Assembly (NCBI GenBank): GCA_001931905.2
Contig: MSJI02000640.1
Span: 1 to 64,000 of the forward strand
Length of the DNA: 64,000 nucleotides
Source: Cladosporium sp. IMV 00045
Lineage: Eukaryota > Ascomycota > Dothideomycetes > Cladosporiales > Cladosporiaceae
Direction: 5' to 3'
Each line of letters starts with the position of its first letter. Position 1 is the stretch's first letter. The translations under genes and the position numbers were made by a program. Positions 33,401 to 42,921 of this stretch are shown here, piece after piece. The notes beneath the pieces are model-generated. The model was given only the letters and a program-made list of their open reading frames with translations. It searched no databases and was not told the origin of the DNA.

Positions 33401-36400
33401 AACGCGCCCTTCTCATGACGAAGTGTGTTGAAGTTGCTCTCATCTGCGCATCTACATACGACGTTGAGACCAAACATTTGGAGGAAATGTTGTCTCTGTT
33501 AGACAATGTGTCTATGCTCATCCAAGCTTCGATCACCGTACAAGAAGGAGCTGGCGATTATTCTCTCCAAGCGGCAGACATTTGCTTGTTGCGTCTGCGG
33601 TTTTCTCGACTTATGCACCGATGCTGCGTGTTTCTTACGCAATGCTCCGCCGGACTCGATGATGCAGTCCAACGCTCTTGGTCGGCGTACACACCAGGCA
33701 ACGAGTGCTGGTCTGTAGCTTCTCAGAAAACGCCAGATTGGATGACCACAGAGACCTACTCTCGGAACGGGGACTGCAATGAAGTGCACCTGAATTTGCT
33801 GAGTGGAGAGCTTCTTGTTGACGGCGTTCCGCTCGATAATCTACCGCATGAGTACCGCGATCAGCCTACATACAAGACTTTGTTCGGTGCGTCTCCTGTG
33901 GAAGTCATGCCTACTGCGCGCAGAGACTTCCACTTCTCGACAAAGAGATTGTTTGGAGAATACAGTGTGGACATTGGTCTACGTCCTGGTAGCTCCCGTG
34001 CTGCGACCGAGCTTCTCGTCCGAGGGTCTAATACGACAGGCTCCATTCAAACCGTACCGGAACCCCTGTTAGCCAATGTTTTCCCAGAACATTTTTCTCG
34101 AGACTATGTTCACTGGTTCAATTTCGCTACTGGAGAGGTCGAGTTCCGCCCAACAGATGATCCGTGGAACTCCAAATCCAAAGGCACGTGGACGCTGAAG
34201 CGGGTTCAAGGTCCATATTGGCAACTATCGAAAGATGGCAACGCCGTTGTTGGCCTCAACACAGCTACTTCGCGAGTTGTCGGCGGACTTCTTCACTCCA
34301 TTGCAAAAGCTGATCGTGTCCATTGCATCTGGCAGTCCGATAGTCAAACACTCAAAATCGACATTCCAGCAATTCGCCTAGGGTTTTCGCTCTCCAACGG
34401 GACTTCCTGTTTGCAGTCCAAAGAATTCCCGTCTTTTGCGATCAGCAGAGATCAGAGTCTCGGCACTCTGATCGGGTACCGTAATAGACTCTTGCTCGAG
34501 TCTCGCACTGGCGATCGTCTCCTGCTTCTGGCCGAATCGAACATAGAATATTATGACCAACGTGGACAGATGTCCGTCGAGATCAAGGATCTGAACTCCG
34601 TCGAAAAGTTACACGCTCTCCGTGTTGATGACCAGCTTCACCGTTTGCTCGACAACGGAGACCTAGGTTGCAAACTGTACTTGGCATACCTGCACGCTCT
34701 GACGTCTTTCTGCTTGCCGGACACCTTCACCAAAACCACCGGTACTGAGCAAGCACTCACCATCTTGGAATCCTGCGCTGTCAGATCATTTAGCCAGCTC
34801 TCGCAAGCCGAGATTGACAAGCTCACCTTGATTGCCAGACTCAGCCCTGGGAGATCACTTTATCCGGCTGGCATGCGCGTGATGCAGTCGGTGTCTTGGA
34901 ATCCAAAGTTGAGTTTCTTCGCACAAAATGGTTGCTTGAGAACCATTGTCCAGGCGATCTTCGACCAGGCCAAGGATGCACAGATATTCCATCCCGACAG
35001 TGTCCTCTCATTCCCGACTCTGCTGCAGTGCGATGAAATGCTGCAGCTTCGTGACGACATTCGCTCCTCGACCTTCAAGGTCCCTGGATTTGGCGCCGAA
35101 GACCACACCAGGCAATTCGATGAACTTTACACACCCCGTGGTCGGCCCTCAGATTCTGCGCAGGGACAGAATGCTGCACTCATGACAAGCTTGGTGGTTC
35201 AGGATGGCGAGAAGAGACTATGGCGGGTGCCCTATCTTGACCGAGTGTGGAAAATGCTTGTCAACATCTCGGAAATCCATGGAACCAACAAGCTACTTGT
35301 GGATCAGGACTACCGCTACAACGGCGTCTTGACACAAAGCAGCGCGTTCACTGGAGTTCTCGCAGATTTTCCGTTCCATTGTAAGAAGCTTGCGCAAAAC
35401 AGAACATCTGCAGGACGTTACCAAGCTGCGATATGGCTGGCTACTATGGCGTTCGCCGAAAACGCAAATCTGGACTTGTTGCAGCTGTTTGTCGTTTCCC
35501 TCAAGTCCGAGCTATTGGCTGACTTTGAGTGGCCGTCAGTCCACACCTACAACCTCTCTCTTGGAAACGAGCATAGGAAGAAGGAGATCCAGATGGCAGT
35601 AGAATCTTGCATTTACGACATCAGCAAGTGCTCTGAACTCACTGCTCTGCGTGGCCCCAGAGAGAGAGCAGACGAGTACGAAGCTCGATGTAAACGGATT
35701 TGGCGGCATGCCAGAAACTCCGCAGTCTCACAAGTGGTGTACGGACTATCCGAACAGTTCCCCTGTCCTGCTTCAGATCTCGAAGCCAAGCCTGAGTTTG
35801 AAGACTGCAAGGGGTACGTTGATGTTGAGAAGGCAATGAAGATTGTCCAACGAATCTTCCAAACTTGGTACGACAACAAACTCCTTCGAAATTCCGTCAA
35901 TTACCTGGTGAGGGCACTCAACGCCCTTCGTACCGGGACTGTTGTGCTTCCAAGTCTGTCTGTACCCACCGTCTCGGCAAGAGCAAGTGTCCCAGGTCAT
36001 TACGCGTTCAACAACTTGTTTTCAGGGCCATCACCCGACCTTGAGCAAGCAGATTGCCCACCTCAATTGGCGAGTAACCAGCTATTAGCCAAAGACAGTC
36101 CAAAAGAAGCTCAGCCGTCAAGCGTAGAGTCTCTGATCGAAGCTTTCAACGGATTCGCTGAATCAACCAAGTATGAACAGAAGTATGCTTCAGACCTTCG
36201 AGCGAGCTTAGAAGCCCTCCATCAGCAGAGCTCTGGTCAGCCGTCTGAAGTCATCATCGACATGAGGCTTTTTGAAACTTACCTTGATCAATGCAAATCG
36301 AATGTCTGCCGTATCTACGAGGCTATCGTGCAATCTATTCACAGGCTGCCCAATGCTACCACGGAACAAAGAGTGCAGCATTGGCCTAGAGTCTCGCCAA

Positions 36401-39400
36401 TTTTCTTGCTGCGACAGCTTGCACACGATCGGGTTCAAGACCTCCCCGACGCGTGGAAAAGGTCCATTGTCGACTATGGCTTGGCAATCAATGAACTGCA
36501 ACGCGCTCAACGACTTGTTCGTTTTGCAGCAAATCGGCAAAGCGTGGAGCTCCACAGCGAGCTGCAGAACTCGGGTCACAAGAAGTGGGATCCATACAAT
36601 CACCCGGATTCACTTTTGATCGAGATAGAAAGCGGCATCATGATTCGCGAAGTGCAGGAACAGATCGCTTCGGAAATGCTGCTCCCATCATCTGCAAGCA
36701 ACGCGGTGATGCAGCTCAACATGGGCGAGGGAAAGTCTACTACTATCATCCCAATGGTTGCAAGTGCCCTTGCAGATGGCTCCAAACTCGTGCGCATTGT
36801 CGTCGCCAGGCCTCAGTCCAAGCAAATGGCACAGATGCTGATTGCCAAGTTCGGAGGCCTAGTCGGGCGTCGCATTTATCACATGCCGTTCTCTCGCTCT
36901 CTCAACTTCGACAAAGCAGCGGTGGAAACTGTAGCCAGGATTCTCAAACAGTGCATGCAAACTGGAGGCATGCTCCTTGTTCAGCCTGAACACATTCTTT
37001 CATTCCGCTTGATGGCGCCGGAGTTCTCTATCGCCGGCAAAGAAGCTGTCGGTAGAGAGCTTATGGCTGTTCAAGACTTCTTTGATCAGCATTCAAGGGA
37101 CATCGTCGACGAGAGTGACGAAAACTTCACAGTACATTTTGAGCTCATTTATACGATGGGCACGCAGAAGTCGATCGAGATGAGCCCAAATCGGTGGTTC
37201 CTCATTCAGCAAATTCTGGCACTTGCGAAGTGCATCGCTTTTGAGATTTTGAGGGAGATGCCATCTGCAATTGAAGTTCACACCTGCGAACCGGGAGCAT
37301 TCCCTAGAGTTCGTCTCCTTCAGCATGAAGCTTCTACAATGCTGGTGGACAGAATCGCTCGTTATATTCGCGACCATGGGCTGGAAGGTCTTCAATTGTC
37401 CAGGCAATCTCAAGACCAGCGAGATGCCATCTTTGGCTACATTACCTCACTCGATCTCGATGACGAGACTGTGAGGATGGTGGAAGGTGATGTATCCTGG
37501 GACCTCTTGAAATCCCCGCTTCTCTTTCTGCGAGGCATTCTGGCCGGTGGCGTCTTGGCCTTCACCCTGAGCCAAAAGCGATGGCGAGTGAACTATGGTC
37601 TGGCCTCTCGTTCACCGCCAACAAAACTCGCCGTGCCGTATCGCGCCAAGGACAGCCCTTCTCTTCGCTCAGAGTTCAGCCACCCCGACGTGGTAATCAT
37701 CCTCACCTCGCTGTGCTACTACTATAGCGGTCTCTCCGACGAAGACATGTTCACCGCTTTTCAGCACCTCATCAACTCAGACCAAGCGACCGCCGAGTAT
37801 CAGGTCTGGATCAAGGCTTCACCAGGTATTCCAATTGCGTATCAGCAGCTTCAGGGCATCAATTTGAAAGACCAGCTGCAGTGCACGACGAAGGTTTTCC
37901 CACATCTCTGCAAAGTCAAGTCGGTCATCGACTACTTTCTGTCGCACAATGTGTTTCCCAAGGAGATGCGGGAGTTCCCTCTCAAGCTTTCAGCCTCGGG
38001 TTGGGATGTCGGCAAGAAAAAGAAGCATCTCACGACAGGCTTTTCTGGTACAAACGATTCGAAACATGTATTACCTCTCCATGTCCAACAGCTTGACCTA
38101 CAGGGGCAAAAGCACACCAACGCATTGGTCCTTGAATACCTTCTGGAGCCTATCAACACAATCGAGCTCATGGAGCCCGTCAAGAAGGGCATGACCGATG
38201 CGGACCATCTCTTGGCCACTGTACTCGAATTGGACCCGCCTGTTCAAGTCATTCTCGACGTTGGCGCTCAAATTCTGGAGTACGACAATCTGGGCCTTGC
38301 AAAAGAGTGGCTTCGCATGTCTGCGCCCGTCAAAGAGGCTGCTGTCTTCGTGAACGACTCTGATGAGATTTGTGTTGTCGATCGCAAAGGTTGCGTAGAT
38401 CTGCTTCAAACTTCCCCATTCGCCTCCCGACTCGACGCTTGCTTGGTTTTTCTTGATGAAAGCCACACCCGCGGCATTGACCTCAAGTTACCTTCGGACT
38501 ACCGAGCAGCAGTCACACTTGGAGCTCGACTGACAAAAGATCGGCTTGTTCAGGCGTGTATGAGAATGAGAAAACTTGGCAAAGGCCAAAGTGTGGTTTT
38601 TTGCGTCTCCCAGGAAATCCAAGCGAAGATCTCAGCAATGAAGCGAGGGAAGACGACCGACCAAATGAGTGTTGCAGACGTTTTACTGTGGTCCATCTCA
38701 GAGACAAGTTCGGAGACTCGCCGCAGCATGCCACTCTGGGCAGTCCAAGGCGAAAGATTTGTACGTCACGCCAAAATTTGGCAGGATATGAAGAAGAAAG
38801 AAAAGACCGTACTCACCAAGGCCGGCGCACAAAAGCTACTGGAAGAGGAAGCTCACTCTCTTGATCATCGTTATCGTCCACGCAAGACAGATGAAGCCCC
38901 AAGCCAGCTGGCTGAGCCCACGGATCTGGATACGCAGCGTATCGTGGAGCGCTGCCGCGAGTTTGACAATTTGCAATTTACTACCGGTGCCCTTCAGGAG
39001 GAGCAAGAGCGCGAATTGGCCCCAGAAGTCGAGCGGCAGCGACAAGTGCAGAGGACTCAGCCCGCCAAACCCATCGACCATGTCCTTCACAACGACGTTG
39101 TAGCCTTTGCGCTCAGGGGAGAATTGATTCAAAACTCAAAGGCTTACACGCCTGCATTCGAGTCGCTGGATGAAACGAGCGCTGCCAGCGAGATGCCACC
39201 GCGCCAACTTTGTGGTGAGCGCAAACTTCTGGCCACTTTCGATTTCGCTACGACGGTAGAGAAGACCGGGCGGACTTTCTCTGCCGACAGTTTCAGAAGA
39301 CATGTCAACTGGATCATCACCAAGCGGGCGACTAGCACCAGTCACATCGTCGAGTACATCATGATCATCAGCGAATACGAGGCCAATCTCCTTCTCCCGC

Positions 39401-39864
39401 GAATGAAAACCAACAGCCTCACGTCGTTGCACAAGTACAAGGCAAAGGTCAACGCTGGTTACGATGCTTTGGATGAGCTTCGTCTGTTTACCTGGCCACC
39501 GCAGCCCAAGCAATCAAAGCTAGTTGTTCCGCGCTCGCTTCGCATCCAGCTCAACCTTTTTGCGGGCCAGCTGTACATCGACAGCTACGACGACTATCTG
39601 GAGATCTGCAAGTTCCTCGGTATCTGGCCAGAGATCTCAAGCCAAGAGATGCATGACCAGGGCTGGAAGTTCGGTGGCGACGGCTTTATTCTTAGCGATG
39701 CGCAGGGTAACATCGGAGGTTCTTCCGGGTTGTCCAAGAGCCCGATTCCCTTCTTCAAGATCTTGATGTCGAAGATTCGCAGGAACGGTGAAGGTATTTC
39801 GAAGACAGACATGGGAAGGTTGCTTGAGGGTGCGCACTTCGAGGCAGCCGATTGGGAGGATTGA
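30496..39864 (+). CDS. Giant DUF6606/DUF3638/DUF3645 protein with SF2-helicase-like ATPase core
   Basis: A single uninterrupted 3122-codon ORF. The N-terminus (SHELWQVIHHVFLPPKLPQ) matches the DUF6606-type start. A charged coiled coil lies near 565-605, followed by a CRKC pair near 626. The DUF3638 region has a P-loop, NMGEGKST with Lys2080, and a Walker B-like DIVDESDE around 2202-2209. DUF3645 follows (KRWRVNYGLA; LAVPYRAKDSPSLRSEFSH near 2379-2397). Further on, LDESHTRGIDLKLP (about 2653-2665) and QACMRMRKLGKGQ (from 2686) resemble SF2 motifs V and VI, as in SecA. This suggests an ATP-driven remodelling enzyme. Databases sometimes label the family ubiquitinyl hydrolase, for which I see no direct support. 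Function is unknown. It may start a few codons upstream or downstream. Confidence 0.9.
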   Translation: MATALSSHELWQVIHHVFLPPKLPQESDENSNVSFNLLQVTMEALEKLSDSKSPAIERAIAAIQNLMNVNCLKASTASEPHLHETLNALASGDCMPVFVGSQNAAVLVTRMEDELLFEAFELSAPNSAVMSAKGRLVRSFPGLALTVDTKVHYTSDLGPVIAQTLSTMSSENVAGMQPETMKSGIKHEEFRDTTNPALVTELFFGFLKGFGRPAEVTAITKNTRDEVLWKDALAPWRRSPTWLLIKLVLQLVIQRSPRGSERCFKEVMVFLLSHILDAATDSALPSDTLHAMSAKVTRRLHKLRVQEASECDALLAKADKSLKNTSTVIRLRWKKLEERDDRTLDLESLEALDAEQDTHILLPNLDGYISSLQLRKGEIVSNKFVPSSLLLSHEFYKLPPLPDRLPLEYHYATANLQQFETWVAQHLDSWVGCHAVRCSDPCTSLFQLMKRYFELANRHYSPNPEGISVMILTVFDLWVACDKLATRTCPMLAEYAPNVPVEALQNLLLPFQAQMKRLQAIEDHLKGRAVRSRNELANCLFNTTDPKCFAARYFSTSDEHQALKSQIERKAKAAAEAKKAEYLEKKKEWDYLNARYNSHDHDYESRKILDSFGQWVPATPIHVRACRKCAYKSRRDSIVIEQHEWPLPKSAVKANVVVFELQVPIWYISWRDARQFLLVNVLKAKKSSAHFKFEYRPSTNDPHLKPWFKTGMSAEIGLLSVKKPTICTHFNSTEVDDEQLRGKPMTSVTAHTVCVANGLDYEYFDDTRRQYLEALSFDDEVPKSCTYTISSKKLQHYLFRPARFPDGEAPNDVIAAQNRCPSTMVLDEFKELYTLLLGHHIQWVNVLQQLAMPGVDFKKSDTTLFFFQCIYQAGPPGKDALRESHLLFRDDSMALELIDKLDAAVESVKQNWESAQALYLFAAIATRVLTLNREAQNASLSVLTKVRSISFGWIETLRAAAHTVSNHEERALLMTKCVEVALICASTYDVETKHLEEMLSLLDNVSMLIQASITVQEGAGDYSLQAADICLLRLRFSRLMHRCCVFLTQCSAGLDDAVQRSWSAYTPGNECWSVASQKTPDWMTTETYSRNGDCNEVHLNLLSGELLVDGVPLDNLPHEYRDQPTYKTLFGASPVEVMPTARRDFHFSTKRLFGEYSVDIGLRPGSSRAATELLVRGSNTTGSIQTVPEPLLANVFPEHFSRDYVHWFNFATGEVEFRPTDDPWNSKSKGTWTLKRVQGPYWQLSKDGNAVVGLNTATSRVVGGLLHSIAKADRVHCIWQSDSQTLKIDIPAIRLGFSLSNGTSCLQSKEFPSFAISRDQSLGTLIGYRNRLLLESRTGDRLLLLAESNIEYYDQRGQMSVEIKDLNSVEKLHALRVDDQLHRLLDNGDLGCKLYLAYLHALTSFCLPDTFTKTTGTEQALTILESCAVRSFSQLSQAEIDKLTLIARLSPGRSLYPAGMRVMQSVSWNPKLSFFAQNGCLRTIVQAIFDQAKDAQIFHPDSVLSFPTLLQCDEMLQLRDDIRSSTFKVPGFGAEDHTRQFDELYTPRGRPSDSAQGQNAALMTSLVVQDGEKRLWRVPYLDRVWKMLVNISEIHGTNKLLVDQDYRYNGVLTQSSAFTGVLADFPFHCKKLAQNRTSAGRYQAAIWLATMAFAENANLDLLQLFVVSLKSELLADFEWPSVHTYNLSLGNEHRKKEIQMAVESCIYDISKCSELTALRGPRERADEYEARCKRIWRHARNSAVSQVVYGLSEQFPCPASDLEAKPEFEDCKGYVDVEKAMKIVQRIFQTWYDNKLLRNSVNYLVRALNALRTGTVVLPSLSVPTVSARASVPGHYAFNNLFSGPSPDLEQADCPPQLASNQLLAKDSPKEAQPSSVESLIEAFNGFAESTKYEQKYASDLRASLEALHQQSSGQPSEVIIDMRLFETYLDQCKSNVCRIYEAIVQSIHRLPNATTEQRVQHWPRVSPIFLLRQLAHDRVQDLPDAWKRSIVDYGLAINELQRAQRLVRFAANRQSVELHSELQNSGHKKWDPYNHPDSLLIEIESGIMIREVQEQIASEMLLPSSASNAVMQLNMGEGKSTTIIPMVASALADGSKLVRIVVARPQSKQMAQMLIAKFGGLVGRRIYHMPFSRSLNFDKAAVETVARILKQCMQTGGMLLVQPEHILSFRLMAPEFSIAGKEAVGRELMAVQDFFDQHSRDIVDESDENFTVHFELIYTMGTQKSIEMSPNRWFLIQQILALAKCIAFEILREMPSAIEVHTCEPGAFPRVRLLQHEASTMLVDRIARYIRDHGLEGLQLSRQSQDQRDAIFGYITSLDLDDETVRMVEGDVSWDLLKSPLLFLRGILAGGVLAFTLSQKRWRVNYGLASRSPPTKLAVPYRAKDSPSLRSEFSHPDVVIILTSLCYYYSGLSDEDMFTAFQHLINSDQATAEYQVWIKASPGIPIAYQQLQGINLKDQLQCTTKVFPHLCKVKSVIDYFLSHNVFPKEMREFPLKLSASGWDVGKKKKHLTTGFSGTNDSKHVLPLHVQQLDLQGQKHTNALVLEYLLEPINTIELMEPVKKGMTDADHLLATVLELDPPVQVILDVGAQILEYDNLGLAKEWLRMSAPVKEAAVFVNDSDEICVVDRKGCVDLLQTSPFASRLDACLVFLDESHTRGIDLKLPSDYRAAVTLGARLTKDRLVQACMRMRKLGKGQSVVFCVSQEIQAKISAMKRGKTTDQMSVADVLLWSISETSSETRRSMPLWAVQGERFVRHAKIWQDMKKKEKTVLTKAGAQKLLEEEAHSLDHRYRPRKTDEAPSQLAEPTDLDTQRIVERCREFDNLQFTTGALQEEQERELAPEVERQRQVQRTQPAKPIDHVLHNDVVAFALRGELIQNSKAYTPAFESLDETSAASEMPPRQLCGERKLLATFDFATTVEKTGRTFSADSFRRHVNWIITKRATSTSHIVEYIMIISEYEANLLLPRMKTNSLTSLHKYKAKVNAGYDALDELRLFTWPPQPKQSKLVVPRSLRIQLNLFAGQLYIDSYDDYLEICKFLGIWPEISSQEMHDQGWKFGGDGFILSDAQGNIGGSSGLSKSPIPFFKILMSKIRRNGEGISKTDMGRLLEGAHFEAADWED

Positions 39865-40022
39865 GAGCGCGAAATGGGTTTTGGCTGTAGCTCAGGCTAC
39901 GGTACATTGTACAATTAGCAACAGTTGATTAGAATGAACGCGAAAATGAAGAGACGAATGCATTGACAACACTCTGAGAATTCCATATCAATTTGCGGCT
40001 GTGGTCCGTGAGAGTGTCTCAA

Positions 40023-41156
40023 CTAAAGCTTTGAGCCCTCCTTCGACTTTCTCCCACCCACTTCGTCTTGCAGTCGTCGCCATGACTCCATCCCTCGGTT
40101 AGCCCAATACTCAGGCCCCCGGGCCTTCTCGTTCATTGACTCATGGAAGATCTCCATACTCACCCATCCGCTCCAGCCAAGCTCAATCAGCCATGTACGT
40201 ACAATTTCAAGCATGGGCAGATAAGCGCCATGTTCCGCTTCAAGTGGGAAGATGCGCCCGCATCCACTCCAGTGCCATGCATATTGCTTGCCGACGTCTC
40301 TGAGATGAGAGAACGTCACCGGAGGGTCCATGATTTCAGCATCGCTCAATTGTACAAAGCCCATGTCTGACGGCCGGAGGACTCGCAGGCTCTCTCGTAA
40401 GCTCATTTGCAAAGCGGCGTCACCTCCAGGTATCCTCCCATCAGGCTCAGTGCAATCTGCCCACAGCTTGGTGAGAATGTGGTAGGTATCCAAACAAAGC
40501 TTGAAGTTTTCCCTGCTAACACGATGTTTGATATACAGAGCATGCTGCCAGGTATCGCTGCGGACACTCCAGGACATCGGCTCGTATGCAAAAGTAATCG
40601 TATGCTCCGATGAGCCTGGTCGGGGAAGTCCGCAATCCGCCAGATGTCGCAGTTCGGTTACGATGTCATCTTCGGACGCCTGTAAAGAGGCATGATCGAA
40701 TGAAGCCGGGACTTGAATAAACTCTGCTCCCACGATCCGCGCAATCTCTACCCACTCTGTCGCCGTCCTCAGTCGTTGTGCAAGAGGGAGTGGAGAGCCC
40801 TCGAAGTTTTCGAACGGAGCGAGGCTGATGATCTCCAAATGTAAGGTTTCACAGTGTTTCTTGAATGATGCCGAGCATTCTCGTAAGGATTGGTTTCTCG
40901 AGGCAGCTGCTTTCTCGAGGTCGCCGAACACCAGTTCGACTCCCTTGAATCCGTTTGCGGCGGCAGCAGATGCTTTGTCAAATAGGTCGTGAGATTGGTG
41001 CCAGCCCATCGAGATGGTGGCGATTGCGAGGCGATGTTGGTCCATGTTGGATGTTCTAAAACCGTACATTGTAATTGCAACGGGCTTGGGGACGACGTAG
41101 ATTGTCATGACATGGGCCGGACAGGTTCCTGAAGTACCGTCGAAGGATGCAGTCAT
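40023..41156 (-). CDS. 3-dehydroshikimate dehydratase-like TIM-barrel protein
   Basis: Intronless. The ORF could begin at 41156, but MDQHRLAIATISMGW (start 41045, about 340 residues) fits the family better. The sugar phosphate isomerase/epimerase-type barrel shows successive metal-ligand candidates: GFKGVELVFGDLE, FAYEPMSW, LCLDTYHIL and VSMEIFHESM. This arrangement matches fungal 3-dehydroshikimate dehydratases of the quinate pathway, which convert 3-dehydroshikimate to protocatechuate. No other quinate-pathway gene is nearby, so the exact substrate is uncertain. Probably cytosolic. Confidence 0.75.
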   Translation of the reverse strand: MTASFDGTSGTCPAHVMTIYVVPKPVAITMYGFRTSNMDQHRLAIATISMGWHQSHDLFDKASAAAANGFKGVELVFGDLEKAAASRNQSLRECSASFKKHCETLHLEIISLAPFENFEGSPLPLAQRLRTATEWVEIARIVGAEFIQVPASFDHASLQASEDDIVTELRHLADCGLPRPGSSEHTITFAYEPMSWSVRSDTWQHALYIKHRVSRENFKLCLDTYHILTKLWADCTEPDGRIPGGDAALQMSLRESLRVLRPSDMGFVQLSDAEIMDPPVTFSHLRDVGKQYAWHWSGCGRIFPLEAEHGAYLPMLEIVRTWLIELGWSGWVSMEIFHESMNEKARGPEYWANRGMESWRRLQDEVGGRKSKEGSKL

Positions 41157-41220
41157 TTCTTGTTGCTAAAGAAGTAATTACCTTGCTGTCGGTTGTCGGG
41201 CCTAGTTTCCTTGATGATGA

Positions 41221-41395
41221 GAAAGGGTAGGGATAGCCGGCTCACATTGTCATCACGCATAACAAAAGAAACATAAGGAAGACTCAAGTTTCCCCGGTTC
41301 TGACATTGATTTTCCGTACGCCAAAGCTGATGGTATTTGCATCAAAACCACAGAGATACGGGTGCTTTCGTCATGTGTCTCTGTGGCTTTTGATG
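41221..41395 (+). repeat. Duplicated hairpin element, copy A
   Basis: Starting with ggatagccgg and including gccaaagctgatggtatttg, this stretch recurs at 42934-43103 in the same orientation with roughly 80% identity by eye. It ends in an inverted repeat: the left arm is 41340-41356 (catcaaaaccacagaga) and the right arm is 41378-41395 (tctctgtggcttttgatg), with a 21-base loop. Confidence 0.75.
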
Positions 41396-41618
41396 TTTCT
41401 CTCAGACGATACATGCATTCAGGAAGCACATCTCAGTAAACTCAGACGCTTCGCTGTTTCGGGAATAGTACTCCCGAGGTCAACTCCTGCAAGCTCCTGA
41501 AGACCCCTCGACCAATCACATTCAATCGCCAAGAGCGACGTCATCCCATCACAGCGAAGCTGGCACAACAGCTTCGCCTGTCTGTCGCGCGTCAATTTCT
41601 CCTTCCCTTTCCCTCTCT

Positions 41619-41830
41619 GTGCCACCCAGTAGGGTGAGCACCGCCTCTTGTGCCGCCCATTAGGGAGTGCACCTTTCAAACCCTTTCCACCTCCCGTGCC
41701 GTCCATTAGGACGTGCACCTCTCAAACCTATCCCCTCTCCCTCGTGCCGTCCATTAGGACGTGCACCTCTCAAACCCCACCCTCCCCCTTCGTGCCGTCC
41801 ATCAGGACGTGCACCTTTCAAACCACCACC
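41619..41830 (+). repeat. Minisatellite, about 48 bp period, 4-5 copies
   Basis: Units start at about 41619, 41650, 41696, 41744 and 41792, the last three spaced 48 bp apart. Each full unit has the arms GTGCCGTCC and GGACGTGCAC around a four-base ATTA or ATCA loop, so each could fold as an imperfect hairpin. A C/T-rich spacer (ctctcaaacc and following) separates the hairpins. Confidence 0.85.
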
Positions 41831-41874
41831 ACAAGCACCTCTTAACTGAGTGTGCTTCATTCCATCATGGGAGC

Positions 41875-42420
41875 ATGGGTCGTGCGAGTAGCAATCCTCA
41901 CAACAGAGGTCTGTACAGCGGTAAGATCAAGCACATCTCGGAGTGGGGTTTCCGTTATCTGCGTGACAACCCCAATCCTGATTACAGGAAGCAATGGGAG
42001 AGTCCAGAGCCAGAGACTAGGCCGAATAGCCCAGATACGCCGAACAAACTTGCTCGTCTGTCCGAGACTGGCACTTCGGCGACTGGCCAACAACAGGGCG
42101 AGGCCACAGTCCCCGGCACTATTGAAGACCAGAATCTGGAAGGTGCCGGGTCTGGAGATTCTCTCAACGCTCAGCTGGACAATGACGAGGACAACGATTT
42201 CTCTGTACGCAACCAGGGGAACGACCAGCCAGCCAACGAGGAGATTCTGTCTGATTTCCAGGATGAGATCGACGACATGAATGCCTAGCGTCGACGGGTT
42301 GCTGGAGCTGGTGGCATCGACGGCGGTCACAGCGAGAACAGCACACCCTCCCTGAGGGACGATGCAAGCCTCATGGGCAGAAGCAATCAAGACCAGGACC
42401 CTGGCAGTCCCGTGACGTGA
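41875..42420 (+). pseudogene. Hypothetical acidic protein, interrupted by in-frame TAG
   Basis: An ATG at 41875 opens 137 codons (starting MGRASSNPHNRGLYSG, then HISEWGFRYLRDNPNPDY) ending at TAG 42286-42288. The middle is Pro/Thr/Gln-rich and the end is acidic. The same frame continues after the stop for about 43 more codons (RRRVAGAGGIDGGHSENS and on) to TGA near 42420, with similar composition. I do not recognise the family. It may be a decayed gene, or the first stop may be the real end. Confidence 0.4.
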
Positions 42421-42878
42421 GCATGGCCTAGCGCCATCATCGTGTAGGTCTTGCCAGTACCGAGTAGGCCGTGAATGACTGTAAGGCCGCTCTCTGATGC
42501 GTCAGACTCCTCTGCCGTCTCACGCTGGTAATTGTTGAGAGTATAACTAGCAATGACAGCATTGAAGGCAGCCTTAGCATCCGGAAGATCCTGCAACTCT
42601 CGCGTGAGCGAGCCCGTCTGATCTGCCTCAATTGTCGGCTGAGATCGAAGGATGTGGAGCGGAACGTCGACACCAGATGTGCGCCTGGTCTTGCTGGCGA
42701 TCTCGACGACTAGCGCGTTCTGCCTTTCGCAGTGTATGCCGTCATCAGGGAAGTCTGCCACTACTCTCATGCTCGTTTGAGGGTTGATCTCGACGCCTTT
42801 GCCACGCACGAAGACCACAGCGCACAGCTCGCAGCCCCTACGCCTCAGGTAGGTCTGCACGATGCCGAAAAGTTGCAC
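42387..42878 (-). pseudogene. Truncated P-loop helicase-type fragment
   Basis: A 163-codon open frame with SGLTVIHGLLGTGKTYTM, a Walker A motif in the style of superfamily 1 / AAA_11 helicases (where IHGPPGTGKT is usual). The Q-motif-like LNNYQRETAEE precedes it. The frame ends 20 residues after the P-loop, so the Walker B and later motifs are missing. I interpret it as the remnant of a larger helicase-like gene, probably a repeat-associated one. No start is convincing. Confidence 0.5.
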
Positions 42879-42921
42879 TCCCTCGACCTTGGAACCCTCC
42901 CGGTCGTCTTCAATCTTTTGA

